Of a stretch of DNA of 64,000 nucleotides, positions 36,023 to 45,369 are shown piece by piece. The DNA comes from VRUE01 sp035712345. Its GTDB lineage: Bacteria; Actinomycetota; Thermoleophilia; Solirubrobacterales; 70-9. The notes beneath the pieces are model-generated. The model saw only the letters and a program-made list of their open reading frames with translations, was not told the DNA's origin and did no database searches. Position 1 is the stretch's first letter. Every line of letters begins with the position of its first letter. Made by a program: the position numbers and the translations under genes. The stretch lies in assembly GCA_035712345.1 (NCBI GenBank), contig DASTAY010000026.1, positions 1 through 64,000 of the forward strand. The letters run 5' to 3'.

Positions 36023-39000
36023 GAAGCCGGAAGCATATCTTTTTCGACCATTGACGAGCGGCCGGCTTCGCGCAACGCCCCCGCCATCGCCAGCACCGCG
36101 CCCAACCGCGCCTCCGGCTCCTCGGGCACCCGCACCGAGGCGGTTCTCTCCCGCCACTCGTACAGCGCCCCCTCGACCCGCTCGCTGAGCGCGCCCGCCC
36201 CCTCCGAGTCGAGCTCGACGCCGACCACGCTGAGCCGCCCGCCGCGCAGCTCGACGCTGCTCGCCCCGGCCAGGCGCAGTTCGATCCGCGCCCGCTGCAA
36301 CGCCAACAGGTTCTCCGCCTCGCGCGGCGGCTGGCCGAAGCGGTCGCCCATCTCGTCGCGGATCGCGCGCAGGTCCCCCGGGGCGCGCGCGGCGACGATC
36401 CGGCGGTGGATGTCGATCTTCGCCGCCTCGAAGGGGATGAACGAGGCAGGCAGGTAGGCGTCGACGGGCACGTCGAAGCGCAGCGGCTCCGGCGCCTCGC
36501 CCGCCCCCTCACCGGCCGCGGCCGCCTCGGCCACCGCCTCGTCGATCATCTGGCAGTAGAGCTCGAAGCCGACGGCGGCGACGTGGCCCGACTGCTCGTC
36601 GCCGAGCAGATCGCCGGCGCCGCGGATGTCGAGGTCGCGCATCGCGATCTTGAAGCCGGAGCCGAGCTCGGTGTGGTCGGCCAGGGTCGAGAGTCGCGCC
36701 GCGGCGTCCTCGGTCAGCGCCTCGGCCGACGGGTAGAGCAGATAGGCGAAGGCGCGCTCGCGCGAGCGCCCCACCCGGCCGCGGATCTGGTAGGCCTGGG
36801 CCAGCCCGAGCCGGTCGGCGCGCTCGACGATCAGCGTGTTGGCGGTCGGGATGTCGAGCCCCGACTCGATGATCGTCGTCGTCACCAGCACGTCGGCCTC
36901 GCCGCGCAGGAAGCCCATCATCGCCTTCTCCAACTGGGCCTCGTCCATCTGCCCGTGCGCTTCGAGCACCCGTGCCTTCGGCGCCAGGCCGCGGATCTGC
37001 TCGACCGTCTCGGGCAGGCTCTCGATCCGGTTGTGGAGGAAGAAGGCCTGGCCGCCGCGCTCGAGCTCGCGCTCGATCGCCTTGCGCACGAGGTCCTCGT
37101 CGTAGGGGCCGACGTAGGTGCGGACCGGGCGGCGACCCTCCGGCGGGGTCTCGATCGTCGAGATGTCGCGCAGCCCGGCGAGGCTCATCTGCAGGGTGCG
37201 AGGAATCGGCGTCGCCGAGAGCGCCAGCACGTCGACCTTCAGCTTCAGCTGGCGCAGCAGCTCCTTCTGCTTGACCCCGAAGCGCTGCTCCTCGTCGACG
37301 ATCAGCAGGCCGAGGTCCTTGGCGCGGACGTCGCGTGAGAGCAGCCGGTGGGTGCCGATCAGGGCGTCGACCTCGCCCGCCTCGAAGCGCTTCAGCACCT
37401 CTTTGACCTCGGCCGGCTTGCGCAGGCGCGAGACCCAGTCGAGCGTGAAGGGCAGGTCGGCGAGGCGCTCGCGGAAGGTGCCGAAGTGCTGCTGGGCGAG
37501 GATCGTGGTCGGCGCCAGCATCATCACCTGCTTGCCGTCGGAAGCGGCCTTGACGGCTGCCCGCAGCGCCACCTCGGTCTTGCCAAAGCCGACGTCGCCG
37601 CAGACGAGGCGGTCCATCGGCTGCTCGGATTCCATGTCGCCCTTGACCGCCTCGATCGCCTCCAGCTGATCGGCGGTCTCGCGGTAGGGGAACGCCGTCT
37701 CCATCGCGATCTGCCACTCGCCGTCGGGCGGAAAGGGATGGCCCTTGCGAGTGCGCCGCTCGGCATAGAGGTTGAGCAGCTCGCCCGCCAGCACGCCGGC
37801 CGCCTTTCGGGCGCGGGCCTTCATGTTCTGCCAGCGCTTGCCGCTCAGCGCCGAGAGGGTGGGCTCGGCCCCGGCGCCGGCATAGCGGCTCAGCTTCGCC
37901 AGCTGGTCGGTGGGAACGTAGACGCGATCCTCGCCCTTGTATTCGAGGTAGAGGTAGTCGCGGCTGATGCCGCCGACCTCGCGCGTCTCGAAGCCGGCGA
38001 AGCGGGCGACGCCGTGGTCCTCGTGGACGACGTAGTCGCCGACCCGCAGATCGCTGAAGGCGAGCCGGCCGCGACCGGAGCCGGGAGCGCGCTCCTCGGC
38101 GCGGCGGCGCCGGTGAACGAGGCGGCGGAAGGGGTAAACGGCGAGGCGCAGCTCGGGGCTGACGAAGCCCTCGCGCAGGCGCGCCTCGGCGAAGGCCAGG
38201 CCCGGATCGGGCGAGAGGCGGCCGCCGTCGAGCAGCGTGGCGTCGAGGCGGTCGAGCCCGTAGCGCGAGCGCTCGGCCTCGCCGCGGTTGTCGAAGGCGA
38301 CGACGGTGCGGTAGCCGGAGCGGACCAGCTTCTCCAGCTCTCCCTCGGCCTCCTTGACGCTGCGCGCGGGCGACTCGGCGCGCGAGGCGCGGAAGGCGGC
38401 CTCGTCGTCCTCGCCGGCGCCGGCGACCGCGAGCACGGCGCGGGCGGCGAGCGGCGCCGCCACGTCGACGTAGAGGTGGCGGGCGTCGTCGGCGTGCATC
38501 GCCGCGGTCGCGTCCTCCCAATGGTCGCGCAGGGCAGGCTCGATCTCCTCGGCGGCGGCGAGGATCACCGCCGCCTCCTCGGGGACGAGGTCGAGCGGCG
38601 GCCCGAAGTGCTCCAGCGGCAAGACCTCGGCGGCGCTCGACGCCTCCCTGCCGTCCTCGGCGGCCTCCATCGCCGCCAGCTCGGCCATTTCGCGGTGCTC
38701 GGCGTCGAGCTCGGCGGCGGGCGCCAGCTCGACCCGCTCGGCCTCGCCGAGCGAGCGCTGGGTGAAGGTCGAGAACCAGCGCATCGACTCGATCTCGTCG
38801 CCGAAGAGCTCGATCCTCACCGCCCGCTCCTCGGTCGCCGGATAGACGTCGAGGATGCCGCCGCGAACGGCGAACTGGCCGCGCTCCTCGACCTGCTCGA
38901 CGCGCTGGTAGCCCGCCGCGACGAGGTCCCGCGCGGCGGTGTCGAGCTCGATCTCGCCGCCCCGATCGAGGGCGAACCCGGCCGGGCGCAGCGAAGCGTC

Positions 39001-39477
39001 GGGAACGGCCTCGGCGAGCGCGGTGGCGCTGGCGACGACGACCGCGTCGCCGCCGTCAGGAACACCAACTCGGGCGCGCTCCGCTCGCGGATTCATGAGA
39101 CTGCCACGCTCGCTCCGCGCGCCCGCTAGCGAGTCGAGCGCGTCGATCCGCAAACCGACCAGGTGCGGTGGAGGCGTCACGTGCGAGGCATAGCCCGTGC
39201 CGCGGGAGGGGTAGAAGCGGACCCGACGCGGCGCCAGGTAGGCGCGCAGGTCGGCGGCGAGGTCGCGGGCGGAGCGATCGTCGGCGGCGACGAGCAGCGC
39301 CGGGCGATCGGCGAGGCCGCGATCGTCCTCCAGCAGCGTCGCCAGCAGCAGCGGCCGCAGCGTCGCCGAGGCGCCGATCCGCACCGGCTCCCCCCGGCTC
39401 GCCGCGCGCACCTCGGCGGCGAGCGCGTGCAGGCGCTCGTTCTCTGAGCAGATTTCCAGAAGTGGGCGGAGGCTCAT
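36019..39477 (-). CDS. mfd: Transcription-repair coupling factor Mfd
   Basis: 1152 residues. Order: UvrB-like N-terminal part, RNA polymerase interaction domain (LRVGDYVVHEDHGVARFAGF, then YLYLEYKGEDRVYVPTDQL), RecG-like translocase with Walker A CGDVGFGKTEVAL, DEEQ box LIVDEEQRFGV, motif III ALSATPIPRTLQM and motif VI QIRGRVGRSRERAFAY, then the TRCF domain. It removes stalled RNA polymerase and recruits UvrA. Residues about 118-136 (GARSERGSLMNPRAERARVG) interrupt the usual short link before VVVASATALAEAVPD and are encoded by palindrome P4c. Confidence 0.95.
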   Translation of the reverse strand: MSLRPLLEICSENERLHALAAEVRAASRGEPVRIGASATLRPLLLATLLEDDRGLADRPALLVAADDRSARDLAADLRAYLAPRRVRFYPSRGTGYASHVTPPPHLVGLRIDALDSLAGARSERGSLMNPRAERARVGVPDGGDAVVVASATALAEAVPDASLRPAGFALDRGGEIELDTAARDLVAAGYQRVEQVEERGQFAVRGGILDVYPATEERAVRIELFGDEIESMRWFSTFTQRSLGEAERVELAPAAELDAEHREMAELAAMEAAEDGREASSAAEVLPLEHFGPPLDLVPEEAAVILAAAEEIEPALRDHWEDATAAMHADDARHLYVDVAAPLAARAVLAVAGAGEDDEAAFRASRAESPARSVKEAEGELEKLVRSGYRTVVAFDNRGEAERSRYGLDRLDATLLDGGRLSPDPGLAFAEARLREGFVSPELRLAVYPFRRLVHRRRRAEERAPGSGRGRLAFSDLRVGDYVVHEDHGVARFAGFETREVGGISRDYLYLEYKGEDRVYVPTDQLAKLSRYAGAGAEPTLSALSGKRWQNMKARARKAAGVLAGELLNLYAERRTRKGHPFPPDGEWQIAMETAFPYRETADQLEAIEAVKGDMESEQPMDRLVCGDVGFGKTEVALRAAVKAASDGKQVMMLAPTTILAQQHFGTFRERLADLPFTLDWVSRLRKPAEVKEVLKRFEAGEVDALIGTHRLLSRDVRAKDLGLLIVDEEQRFGVKQKELLRQLKLKVDVLALSATPIPRTLQMSLAGLRDISTIETPPEGRRPVRTYVGPYDEDLVRKAIERELERGGQAFFLHNRIESLPETVEQIRGLAPKARVLEAHGQMDEAQLEKAMMGFLRGEADVLVTTTIIESGLDIPTANTLIVERADRLGLAQAYQIRGRVGRSRERAFAYLLYPSAEALTEDAAARLSTLADHTELGSGFKIAMRDLDIRGAGDLLGDEQSGHVAAVGFELYCQMIDEAVAEAAAAGEGAGEAPEPLRFDVPVDAYLPASFIPFEAAKIDIHRRIVAARAPGDLRAIRDEMGDRFGQPPREAENLLALQRARIELRLAGASSVELRGGRLSVVGVELDSEGAGALSERVEGALYEWRERTASVRVPEEPEARLGAVLAMAGALREAGRSSMVEKDMLPAS
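39072..39124. repeat. Palindromic repeat P4c, in frame inside mfd
   Basis: Arms GGGCGCGC (39072-39079) and GCGCGCCC (39117-39124) with weaker flanking ACTCG/CGAGT. Read on the minus strand, its centre GAGCGTGGC, CTC, CGCGAGCG matches the centre order of P4a and P4b. It encodes the SLMNPRAERA-type peptide. Confidence 0.55.
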
Positions 39478-39553
39478 GGGCAGGCGAAGTGCCCGGATCG
39501 GCCGATCCGGGCAACGCAGCCGATTCTAGTTAGAGGGGCTACGCTGCTCCGCG

Positions 39554-40081
39554 ATGCGACTGCGCAGGCCATTTGCCGCCGGCTCGACCCTCGGGCTCTT
39601 CGCCCACAACGCCTTCGAGACCCGCGCCGGGGTCGGCCTCGTCTTCGAGCCGCAGCTCGGCAGGCGCGGCGCCTACGCGCTCTGGGGGGTACTGATCCCG
39701 CTCGGCCTGCTCGCCGCGGTGCGCGGCGGCAAGTGGGACGAGCGGCTTGCCGCGCTCAACGCCGGCATCGGCGTCGCCGGCGTCGCCGTCCACTTCAAGG
39801 CCTGGCCCTGGTCGCTGCACCGCGGCCTGCCGATGCTCGACGAAGCCGAGGGCCTGCGCGAGGACCAGCTGCCCGCCTACAACGCCGTGCTCTGGGCCTG
39901 GGGCATCAGCAGCCTGCTGAGCCTGCTGAGCGAGACGCGTCCCGGCTCGCGTCGCTTCGCGGTGTCCGGGCTGCTCACCTTCCCGGTCCTGCTCGCCTCC
40001 GCCGATCACCATTTTCGCTGGGCGCGCGAGCAGGCGAGGCGGGAACCGGAGCGCTGGAGCGCGGCGCTGCTGGAGGGCTGA
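39554..40081 (+). CDS. Multi-pass membrane protein, unknown function
   Basis: 175 residues with about four hydrophobic segments (YALWGVLIPLGLLAAV, LNAGIGVAGVAVHFKAW, LLTFPVLLASADHH). The HFKAWPW and ADHHFRWA motifs contain His residues near membrane ends, but I recognise no family. It is transcribed divergently from mfd and precedes a deacetylase gene by six bases, so the two may be co-expressed. Confidence 0.55.
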   Translation: MRLRRPFAAGSTLGLFAHNAFETRAGVGLVFEPQLGRRGAYALWGVLIPLGLLAAVRGGKWDERLAALNAGIGVAGVAVHFKAWPWSLHRGLPMLDEAEGLREDQLPAYNAVLWAWGISSLLSLLSETRPGSRRFAVSGLLTFPVLLASADHHFRWAREQARREPERWSAALLEG

Positions 40082-40086
40082 GCGCC

Positions 40087-40878
40087 GTGCCGGAGTGGCC
40101 GGGCGGCGCCCGCGGCGCGCTCTGCCTCAGCTTCGACAATCTCGGCGTGGACGAGGCGACGAGCGCAGCGCCGGCGCTGCCGGCGCTGCTGGAGCGGCTC
40201 GCCGCGCATGACCTGCGGGCGACCTTCTTCGCCGAGGGCGTCAACGCGGAGCGCGACCCCGACGCGCTGCGCTCGATCGACGCGGCCGGGCACGAGGTCG
40301 CCTACCACGCCTGGCGGCACGAGTCGTGGGGCGAGCTGAGCGCCGCGGCGCAGACGGAGAACCTGGCGCGGGGCGTTTCCGCCTTCGAGGGCCTGGGGAT
40401 AGAGATGGACGGCCTGCGCCCGCCCGGCGGCCAGCTGGGAGAGGGCGGGACGGCGGTCCTACGAGAGGCCGGCCTGCGCTACGCCTCCCCCGCGGGCGAA
40501 GGCGCGGGCGTCGCAGACGGCATCGCACTCCTTCCCTTCCATTGGCGCCACGTCGACGCCACCTGCATGCTTCCCGGCCTCGGTCCCGTCCGCGTGCAGA
40601 TGACCGGCTCCCCCGACCCAATCGAGCCGGATGCGTTCGTCGCCTACCTGATGAACCAGGTCGACGCCCTCGAGGAGAAGGGCGGATTCATCTCAATAGT
40701 CCTCCACCTCCCCCTCCTCGCCTGGCTAGGCGATGACAATCTGGGCACGCTCCTCGACAAGCTCGGGTCAGCTCGGCTCTGGCTACTCCGCTGCGACGAA
40801 GCAGCCGCCCACATCCTCGCCGACCCAGAGAAGTTCGAGGATGGGGCCACGCTCGACTCGACCACCTGGGCGGGGTAG
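40087..40878 (+). CDS. Polysaccharide deacetylase-like (CE4) enzyme
   Basis: 263 residues from GTG 40087. NodB-fold motifs are ALCLSFDNLG (the usual SFDDG is SFDN here), LRATFFAEGV, AGHEVAYHAWRHE with the H...H metal pair, LRPPGGQ and a final VLHLPLLA. Loss of the second Asp is also seen in a subset of CE4-like proteins in actinobacteria. The enzyme may act on N-acetylated sugars or, as some relatives do, on small amides. It has no signal peptide and therefore may be cytosolic. Confidence 0.7.
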   Translation: MPEWPGGARGALCLSFDNLGVDEATSAAPALPALLERLAAHDLRATFFAEGVNAERDPDALRSIDAAGHEVAYHAWRHESWGELSAAAQTENLARGVSAFEGLGIEMDGLRPPGGQLGEGGTAVLREAGLRYASPAGEGAGVADGIALLPFHWRHVDATCMLPGLGPVRVQMTGSPDPIEPDAFVAYLMNQVDALEEKGGFISIVLHLPLLAWLGDDNLGTLLDKLGSARLWLLRCDEAAAHILADPEKFEDGATLDSTTWAG

Positions 40879-40883
40879 CGGCG

Positions 40884-40908
40884 GGGGGCGAGTGGTCGCT
40901 TTGCCCCC
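40884..40908. terminator. GC hairpin between convergent genes
   Basis: GGGGGC (40884-40889) and GCCCCC (40903-40908), between the deacetylase stop and the end of the leftward enoyl-CoA hydratase gene. A weak T tract only; called mainly from position. Confidence 0.35.
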
Positions 40909-40938
40909 GGATTGGGTGGCAAAAGGTTCAGCCGAACG

Positions 40939-41676
40939 TCAGTCGGGCTGAGGGAGGCCGGGCCCCGTGCGCGCCCAGTCCACCTGACCCACGCCCTCGA
41001 CCTTCGATCGCCCCTCGACGTCGTCCCACTCGTGCAGCATCTGCTTGAGCCGGGCGACCGCCTCGGGGGGATGCGCCGCGACCGACGCGGCCAGCTCCAG
41101 GGCGGCCTCCTCGGTCGCGGCCGCGGGGGCGACGCGGTTGACCAAGCCGAGGCGCAGCGCCTCGTCGGCGCCGACCGTGCGCGAGCTGAAGAGCAGGTAC
41201 TTGGCCGCGGCGAGGCCGCAGAGGGTGACGAGCCGCGCCGGGCCGACCGGGACGCCGAGCGCCGCGCCGGGGAAGCGCATGCGCAGGTTGGCGCCGCCGA
41301 TGCGCATGTCGCAGGCGATCGCGACCTCGGCGCCGCCGCCGACCACATCGCCGTGGCAGGCGGCAACCGTGGGCTTCGGGAAGGCGACGATCGTGTCGTA
41401 GAGGTCGGCAAAGAGCTGCATGCGCGCGACCTTGCCCTCCTCGTCCAGCTTCTCCCTGACGTCGGCGCCGGCGGAGAGCCCCATCTGGTCGGAGGAGCTG
41501 ACGACGAGGACGCGCACAGCGTCGTCACCGCGGGCGACCGCCAGGTGCTCGAGCAGCTCCAGCAGCATCTGGGTATCGATCGCGTTGCGCGCCTCGGGCC
41601 GCTCGAGCCGCAGCAGCGCGACTCCGCGGTCGTCGACCGCGTAGCTCGTCCGCGCAATGGCGTCCTCAGCGCTCAT
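40939..41676 (-). CDS. Enoyl-CoA hydratase/isomerase family protein
   Basis: 245 residues. Crotonase fold: ALLRLERPEARNAIDTQML, the oxyanion-hole segments SAGADVREK and ACHGDVVGGGAEVAIACDMR, and RLVTLCGLAAAKYLLFSSRT. Of the two usual catalytic glutamates, the first position reads GGGAEV, while the second (E in the helix after FPGAALGVPVGP) is not obvious. Substrate and direction are uncertain. It overlaps pth by 11 bases and is probably co-transcribed with it. Confidence 0.78.
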   Translation of the reverse strand: MSAEDAIARTSYAVDDRGVALLRLERPEARNAIDTQMLLELLEHLAVARGDDAVRVLVVSSSDQMGLSAGADVREKLDEEGKVARMQLFADLYDTIVAFPKPTVAACHGDVVGGGAEVAIACDMRIGGANLRMRFPGAALGVPVGPARLVTLCGLAAAKYLLFSSRTVGADEALRLGLVNRVAPAAATEEAALELAASVAAHPPEAVARLKQMLHEWDDVEGRSKVEGVGQVDWARTGPGLPQPD

Positions 41677-42274
41677 CGTCGGCGCCGGAGCCTATTTGCT
41701 CGACCAGCCGCTCGGTCTCGTCGGCCGCCCGCCCGACCAGCGCCTCGACCTCCCCGCGCGGCTCGCGGAAGCGCCCGAGCACATAGGCGGAGACGATCTC
41801 GGGATCGGTCGAGTCGGGCCTGCCGACGCCCGCGCGCACCCGCCAGAAATCGGCGCTGCCCAGGCCCCGCTTGAGGCTCTTGAGGCCGTTGTGGCCGGCC
41901 AGCCCGCCACCGCGGCGGCTCTGCACCTCGCCGAAGGGCAGATCGATCTCGTCGTGGACGACGACGATGCGGTCGAGTGGCGCCCTGAGCGACCCCCGAG
42001 CAGGGCCGACCGAGTCGCCGGAGGCGTTCATGTAGGTCTGCGGCAGGAGAATCGCCACCCGCGGCCCCCCGGGACGTGGGCGCCCTTCCGCGATCAATCC
42101 GCCGAACTTCTTCCGCGCCCGCGGCAGGTCCCAGCGGCGCAACAGCTCCTCCCCCACCTCGAAGCCGAGGTTGTGACGGCTCCCGGCGTGCTCGTGGCCT
42201 GGATTGCCGAGACCGACGATGAGGATGCGTCCACCGTCATCCCCGCCACCGGCACGGCGGCGGAAAATCGACAT
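41666..42274 (-). CDS. pth: Peptidyl-tRNA hydrolase
   Basis: 202 residues. ILIVGLGNPGHEHAGSRHNL contains the catalytic His and Asn. LPQTYMNASGDSV, VVVHDEIDLPFGEVQSRRGG and GLAGHNGLKSL complete the signature, all intact. It frees peptidyl-tRNA dropped from ribosomes. A 15-residue Arg/Gly extension precedes the core. It lies six bases downstream of the L25/Ctc gene, the typical rplY-pth pair, with an enoyl-CoA hydratase gene following. Confidence 0.93.
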   Translation of the reverse strand: MSIFRRRAGGGDDGGRILIVGLGNPGHEHAGSRHNLGFEVGEELLRRWDLPRARKKFGGLIAEGRPRPGGPRVAILLPQTYMNASGDSVGPARGSLRAPLDRIVVVHDEIDLPFGEVQSRRGGGLAGHNGLKSLKRGLGSADFWRVRAGVGRPDSTDPEIVSAYVLGRFREPRGEVEALVGRAADETERLVEQIGSGADDER

Positions 42275-42280
42275 GAAGGG

Positions 42281-42973
42281 CTACTCCCCGCCGGAGTCGC
42301 CCGAATCGCCCTCGGCGCCCTCGCCGCCCTCCTCGGCGGCGGGCGCCTCGCCCTCCTCGCCGACAAGCTCGGCCTCCTCCTCGACGGCGGGCTCGGGCTC
42401 TTCCTCGACGCGCGGCGGCGAGAGGGTGGCGATCGTGACCTCGTCGAGGTCCTCGGCGACGAATTTGACGCCTTCGGGTGCGGTGACGGCCGAGAGCGTC
42501 ACGGTGTCGTTGATCTGCATCTCCGTGACGTCGGCGATCAGCCGCTCGGGAATCTCGGTCGGCAGCGCTTCGACGGTGATCTCGCGGGTGACGTGCTCGA
42601 GCACGCCGCCCTCTTTGACGCCCGGCGCAGCCTCGGCGCCCTCGAGCTCGATCGCGACCTCGGCCTGGATCGCCTCGTCGAGCTTCACTTCCTGCAGGTC
42701 GATGTGCTGGAGCAGCCCCTTGACCGGGTGCAGCTGCTGCTCCTTGACCACGACGGGAACGGCTTTCGAGCCCTCGACCTCGAGGTCGAAGAGCGCCTGC
42801 CCGCCGGCGAGCACGGTGCGCACGTCGCGTTCGACCGCCTGGAAATGCCGCGCCTCGTCCCCTCCGGCATAGACGACTCCCGGAACGAGCTTCTCGCCAC
42901 GCAGGCGGCGGGCGCTGCGCGAGCCGAAATCGGTGCGCGGGGCGGCCTTGAGCTTTTCGCGGGTGCGAGCCAT
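42281..42973 (-). CDS. rplY: Ribosomal protein bL25 (Ctc/TL5 form)
   Basis: 230 residues from ATG 42973. The N-terminal L25 domain (TDFGSRSARRLRGEKLVPGV, VVYAGGDEARHFQAVERD) binds 5S rRNA. The Ctc/TL5 C-terminal beta domain (HIDLQEVKLDEAIQAEVAIE, then LPTEIPERLIADVTEM) follows, and the last 45 residues are a Glu/Ala tail. Longer open frame upstream to 43069 is not needed. Classic gene partner of pth. Confidence 0.9.
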   Translation of the reverse strand: MARTREKLKAAPRTDFGSRSARRLRGEKLVPGVVYAGGDEARHFQAVERDVRTVLAGGQALFDLEVEGSKAVPVVVKEQQLHPVKGLLQHIDLQEVKLDEAIQAEVAIELEGAEAAPGVKEGGVLEHVTREITVEALPTEIPERLIADVTEMQINDTVTLSAVTAPEGVKFVAEDLDEVTIATLSPPRVEEEPEPAVEEEAELVGEEGEAPAAEEGGEGAEGDSGDSGGE

Positions 42974-43040
42974 GCGGACGCAAGAGGATAGAGAACGGCG
43001 GCAAATCGGGTTCCCGGCCGGGCTGTGACAACCTTCGGGC

Positions 43041-44462
43041 GTGGCTGACGACGGCTCCAAGATCCCCAAGGGCCGCCTGCGGCGCTCGGCGAAGCTGGGC
43101 TCGATCGTCGGTGTGCAGGGCGCCCGCTACGCCGGGACCAGAGCCGCCAACGTCGCTCGCTCCGAGGAGGGCAGCAAGGAGAAGCTCGAGCAGCGCCACC
43201 TCGAGACGGCGATGAAGATGGTCGGCGCGCTTGGCCAGATGAAGGGCGCGGCGATGAAGCTCGGCCAGTTCGCCTCCTTCATCGACACCGAATTCCTGCC
43301 CGAGGAGTACAGCGAGATCTACCAGGAGCAGCTCGCCAAGCTGCGCACCTCGGCGCCGCCGATGCCCTGGGAGAAAGTGAAGAAGGTGCTCGACGAGGAG
43401 TGGGACGGCGAACCGGTCTCAGAGCTCTTCGCCTCCTTCGAGCAGGAGGCCTTCGCCGCCGCCTCGATCGGCCAGGTCCACCGGGCCGAGCTGCTCGACG
43501 GCCGCAAGGTCGCGGTCAAGATCCAGTACCCGGGGATCGCCGAGGCGCTCGACGCGGACCTGCGCAATGCCGGCACGATCGTCCGCCTCGCCCGCGCCCT
43601 CGCGCCGGGACTGGACGCCAAGGCGATCGCGCACGAGATCCGCGAGCGGGTGATGGAGGAGCTCGACTACGAGTACGAGGCGCAGAACCAGCGCTCCTTC
43701 GCCCGCGCCTACCGCGACCACCCGTTCATCTACGTGCCGGAAGTGATCACGCGGCTCTCGCGGCGCCGTGTGCTGGTGACCGAGTTCGTCGCAGGGATGG
43801 ACTTCGAGGGGATCAAGCAGCTGCCGCACGAGGAGCGCAGCCGCTTCGGCGAGATCATCTTCCGCGGCAACCTCGGCTCGATGTTCAACCTGCAGCACTT
43901 CAACGCCGACCCCCACCCGGGCAACTACCTCCTGATGGAGGACGGCCGCGTCGCCTTCCTCGACTTCGGCATGACCAAGAAGCTCGACCGCGAGCAGATC
44001 GTGCTCGAGCAGCGCGCCCTCGACGCCGCCTCGCGCGACGACCCGGAAGGCTTCCGCGAGGCGCTGCACGATCTCGGCTTCATCAAGAACCCCTCCAAGC
44101 TCGACGCCGAGCGACTGCTCGACCACATGGGCGCGGTCGGCGGGTGGTACGTCGAAGATCGCGAGATCGAGATCACGCCAAAACGGGTGATGAAGATCAT
44201 CGAGTCGACCAACGACCCGCGCTCGGAGTACTACGACCTGATGCGGCGCGAGTCGATGCCCGCCGACGAGCTGATGGGCCGGCGGATGGAAATCGGTGTG
44301 GTCGCCGTGCTCGGCCAGCTGCGGGCGAAGCGCAACTGGCACCGGATCATGCGCGAGTGGGTCTACGCGGACCCGCCCTCGACCGAGCTCGGCGAGCAGG
44401 AGTGGGAGTACTTCGAGGGAAGAGGTATCAAGCGAGTGCCCGGCCTGGCCGAAAAGCTCTGA
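43041..44462 (+). CDS. ABC1/AarF/UbiB-family atypical kinase
   Basis: 473 residues from GTG 43041. The family fingerprint KxGQ is in AAMKLGQFASFID. Other motifs are AAASIGQVHRAELLDGRKVA with VAVKIQYPGI, the catalytic loop FNADPHPGNYLLMEDGR and LDFGMTKKL. UbiB-like proteins are linked to isoprenoid lipid or quinone handling; this organism would use menaquinone. A DUF6159 membrane protein gene follows by 32 bases, so they may work together at the membrane. Confidence 0.88.
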   Translation: MADDGSKIPKGRLRRSAKLGSIVGVQGARYAGTRAANVARSEEGSKEKLEQRHLETAMKMVGALGQMKGAAMKLGQFASFIDTEFLPEEYSEIYQEQLAKLRTSAPPMPWEKVKKVLDEEWDGEPVSELFASFEQEAFAAASIGQVHRAELLDGRKVAVKIQYPGIAEALDADLRNAGTIVRLARALAPGLDAKAIAHEIRERVMEELDYEYEAQNQRSFARAYRDHPFIYVPEVITRLSRRRVLVTEFVAGMDFEGIKQLPHEERSRFGEIIFRGNLGSMFNLQHFNADPHPGNYLLMEDGRVAFLDFGMTKKLDREQIVLEQRALDAASRDDPEGFREALHDLGFIKNPSKLDAERLLDHMGAVGGWYVEDREIEITPKRVMKIIESTNDPRSEYYDLMRRESMPADELMGRRMEIGVVAVLGQLRAKRNWHRIMREWVYADPPSTELGEQEWEYFEGRGIKRVPGLAEKL

Positions 44463-44494
44463 ACCGGGCTAAACGAGCTGGTGGAGGAGGAGCG

Positions 44495-45358
44495 ATGAAG
44501 AAGATCAAACGCGGTTGGGCGTTGACGAAGAAGAGCTGGGGAGTGCTCAACGAGCACCGCGAACTGATCCGCTTCCCCCTCTACGGCGCGATCGCCACGG
44601 TCCCGCTGGCCTTCGTCTTCCTCGGGCCGGGGCTCTACTTCCTCGACAAGGACGTGCTCGGCGGTGCGATCCCCCTGCTGGTGATCGGCGTCTACGTGCT
44701 CGCGGTCGTCAGCTTCTACTTCAGCGTCGGCCTGGCCGCGACCGCCGACATGATCTTCCGCGGCGAGGAGGCGACGGTCGGCGACGGCCTCGCCGTCGCC
44801 CGCGCCCGCTTCTCGCAGATCTGCGGCTGGGCCGCGGTCTCGACCGCGATCAGCGTGCTGATGGCGGCGCTGGAAAACCAGGGCGGCATCGCCGGCACGA
44901 TCGCGGCGCGCCTCGTCGGCATGGCCTGGTCGCTCGTCACCTTCCTCGCCGTGCCTGTGATCGCGATCGAGGGCACCGGGCCCTTCGAGACGCTGAAGCG
45001 CTCCGCGCACCTGTTCAAATCGCGCTGGGGCGCGCAGATCACCGGCAACATCGCGATCGGCGGCGCCGTCTTCTTCTTCGGCGTGCTGCCCAGCGCGATC
45101 GTCATCGCGGCGGGCGTGCTCGTCTGGGCCTCGGCCAGCTTCGTCGGCGCCCTGCTCGTCGTCATCGGCGCGATCGGCCTCGCGATCTCGCTGCTGGTCA
45201 GCAAAGCCCTGAACGGGATCTTCGGCGTCGCCCTCTACCGCTACACGCTCGACGGCGAGGCGGTCGGCGGCTTCACCGCCGAGGACCTCGAGTCGGCCGT
45301 GAAGGCGAAAAAGAACGGCCGCAACGCCCCGCCGACGGCAACGCCCGGCACCGTCTAG
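44495..45358 (+). CDS. DUF6159-type multi-pass membrane protein
   Basis: 287 residues from ATG 44495, with GGAGGAGG eight bases upstream. MKKIKRGWALTKKSWGVLNE, then RELIRFPLYGAIATVPLAFV, starts the family pattern. Six hydrophobic segments include LVIGVYVLAVVSFYFSVGLA and IGGAVFFFGVLPSAIVIAAG, and a YRYTLDGEAVGGFTAEDLES motif ends it. These proteins occur widely in bacteria and archaea without known function. The frame further upstream lies in the UbiB-like gene and is rejected. Confidence 0.75.
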   Translation: MKKIKRGWALTKKSWGVLNEHRELIRFPLYGAIATVPLAFVFLGPGLYFLDKDVLGGAIPLLVIGVYVLAVVSFYFSVGLAATADMIFRGEEATVGDGLAVARARFSQICGWAAVSTAISVLMAALENQGGIAGTIAARLVGMAWSLVTFLAVPVIAIEGTGPFETLKRSAHLFKSRWGAQITGNIAIGGAVFFFGVLPSAIVIAAGVLVWASASFVGALLVVIGAIGLAISLLVSKALNGIFGVALYRYTLDGEAVGGFTAEDLESAVKAKKNGRNAPPTATPGTV

Positions 45359-45369
45359 ATCACCGCTGT

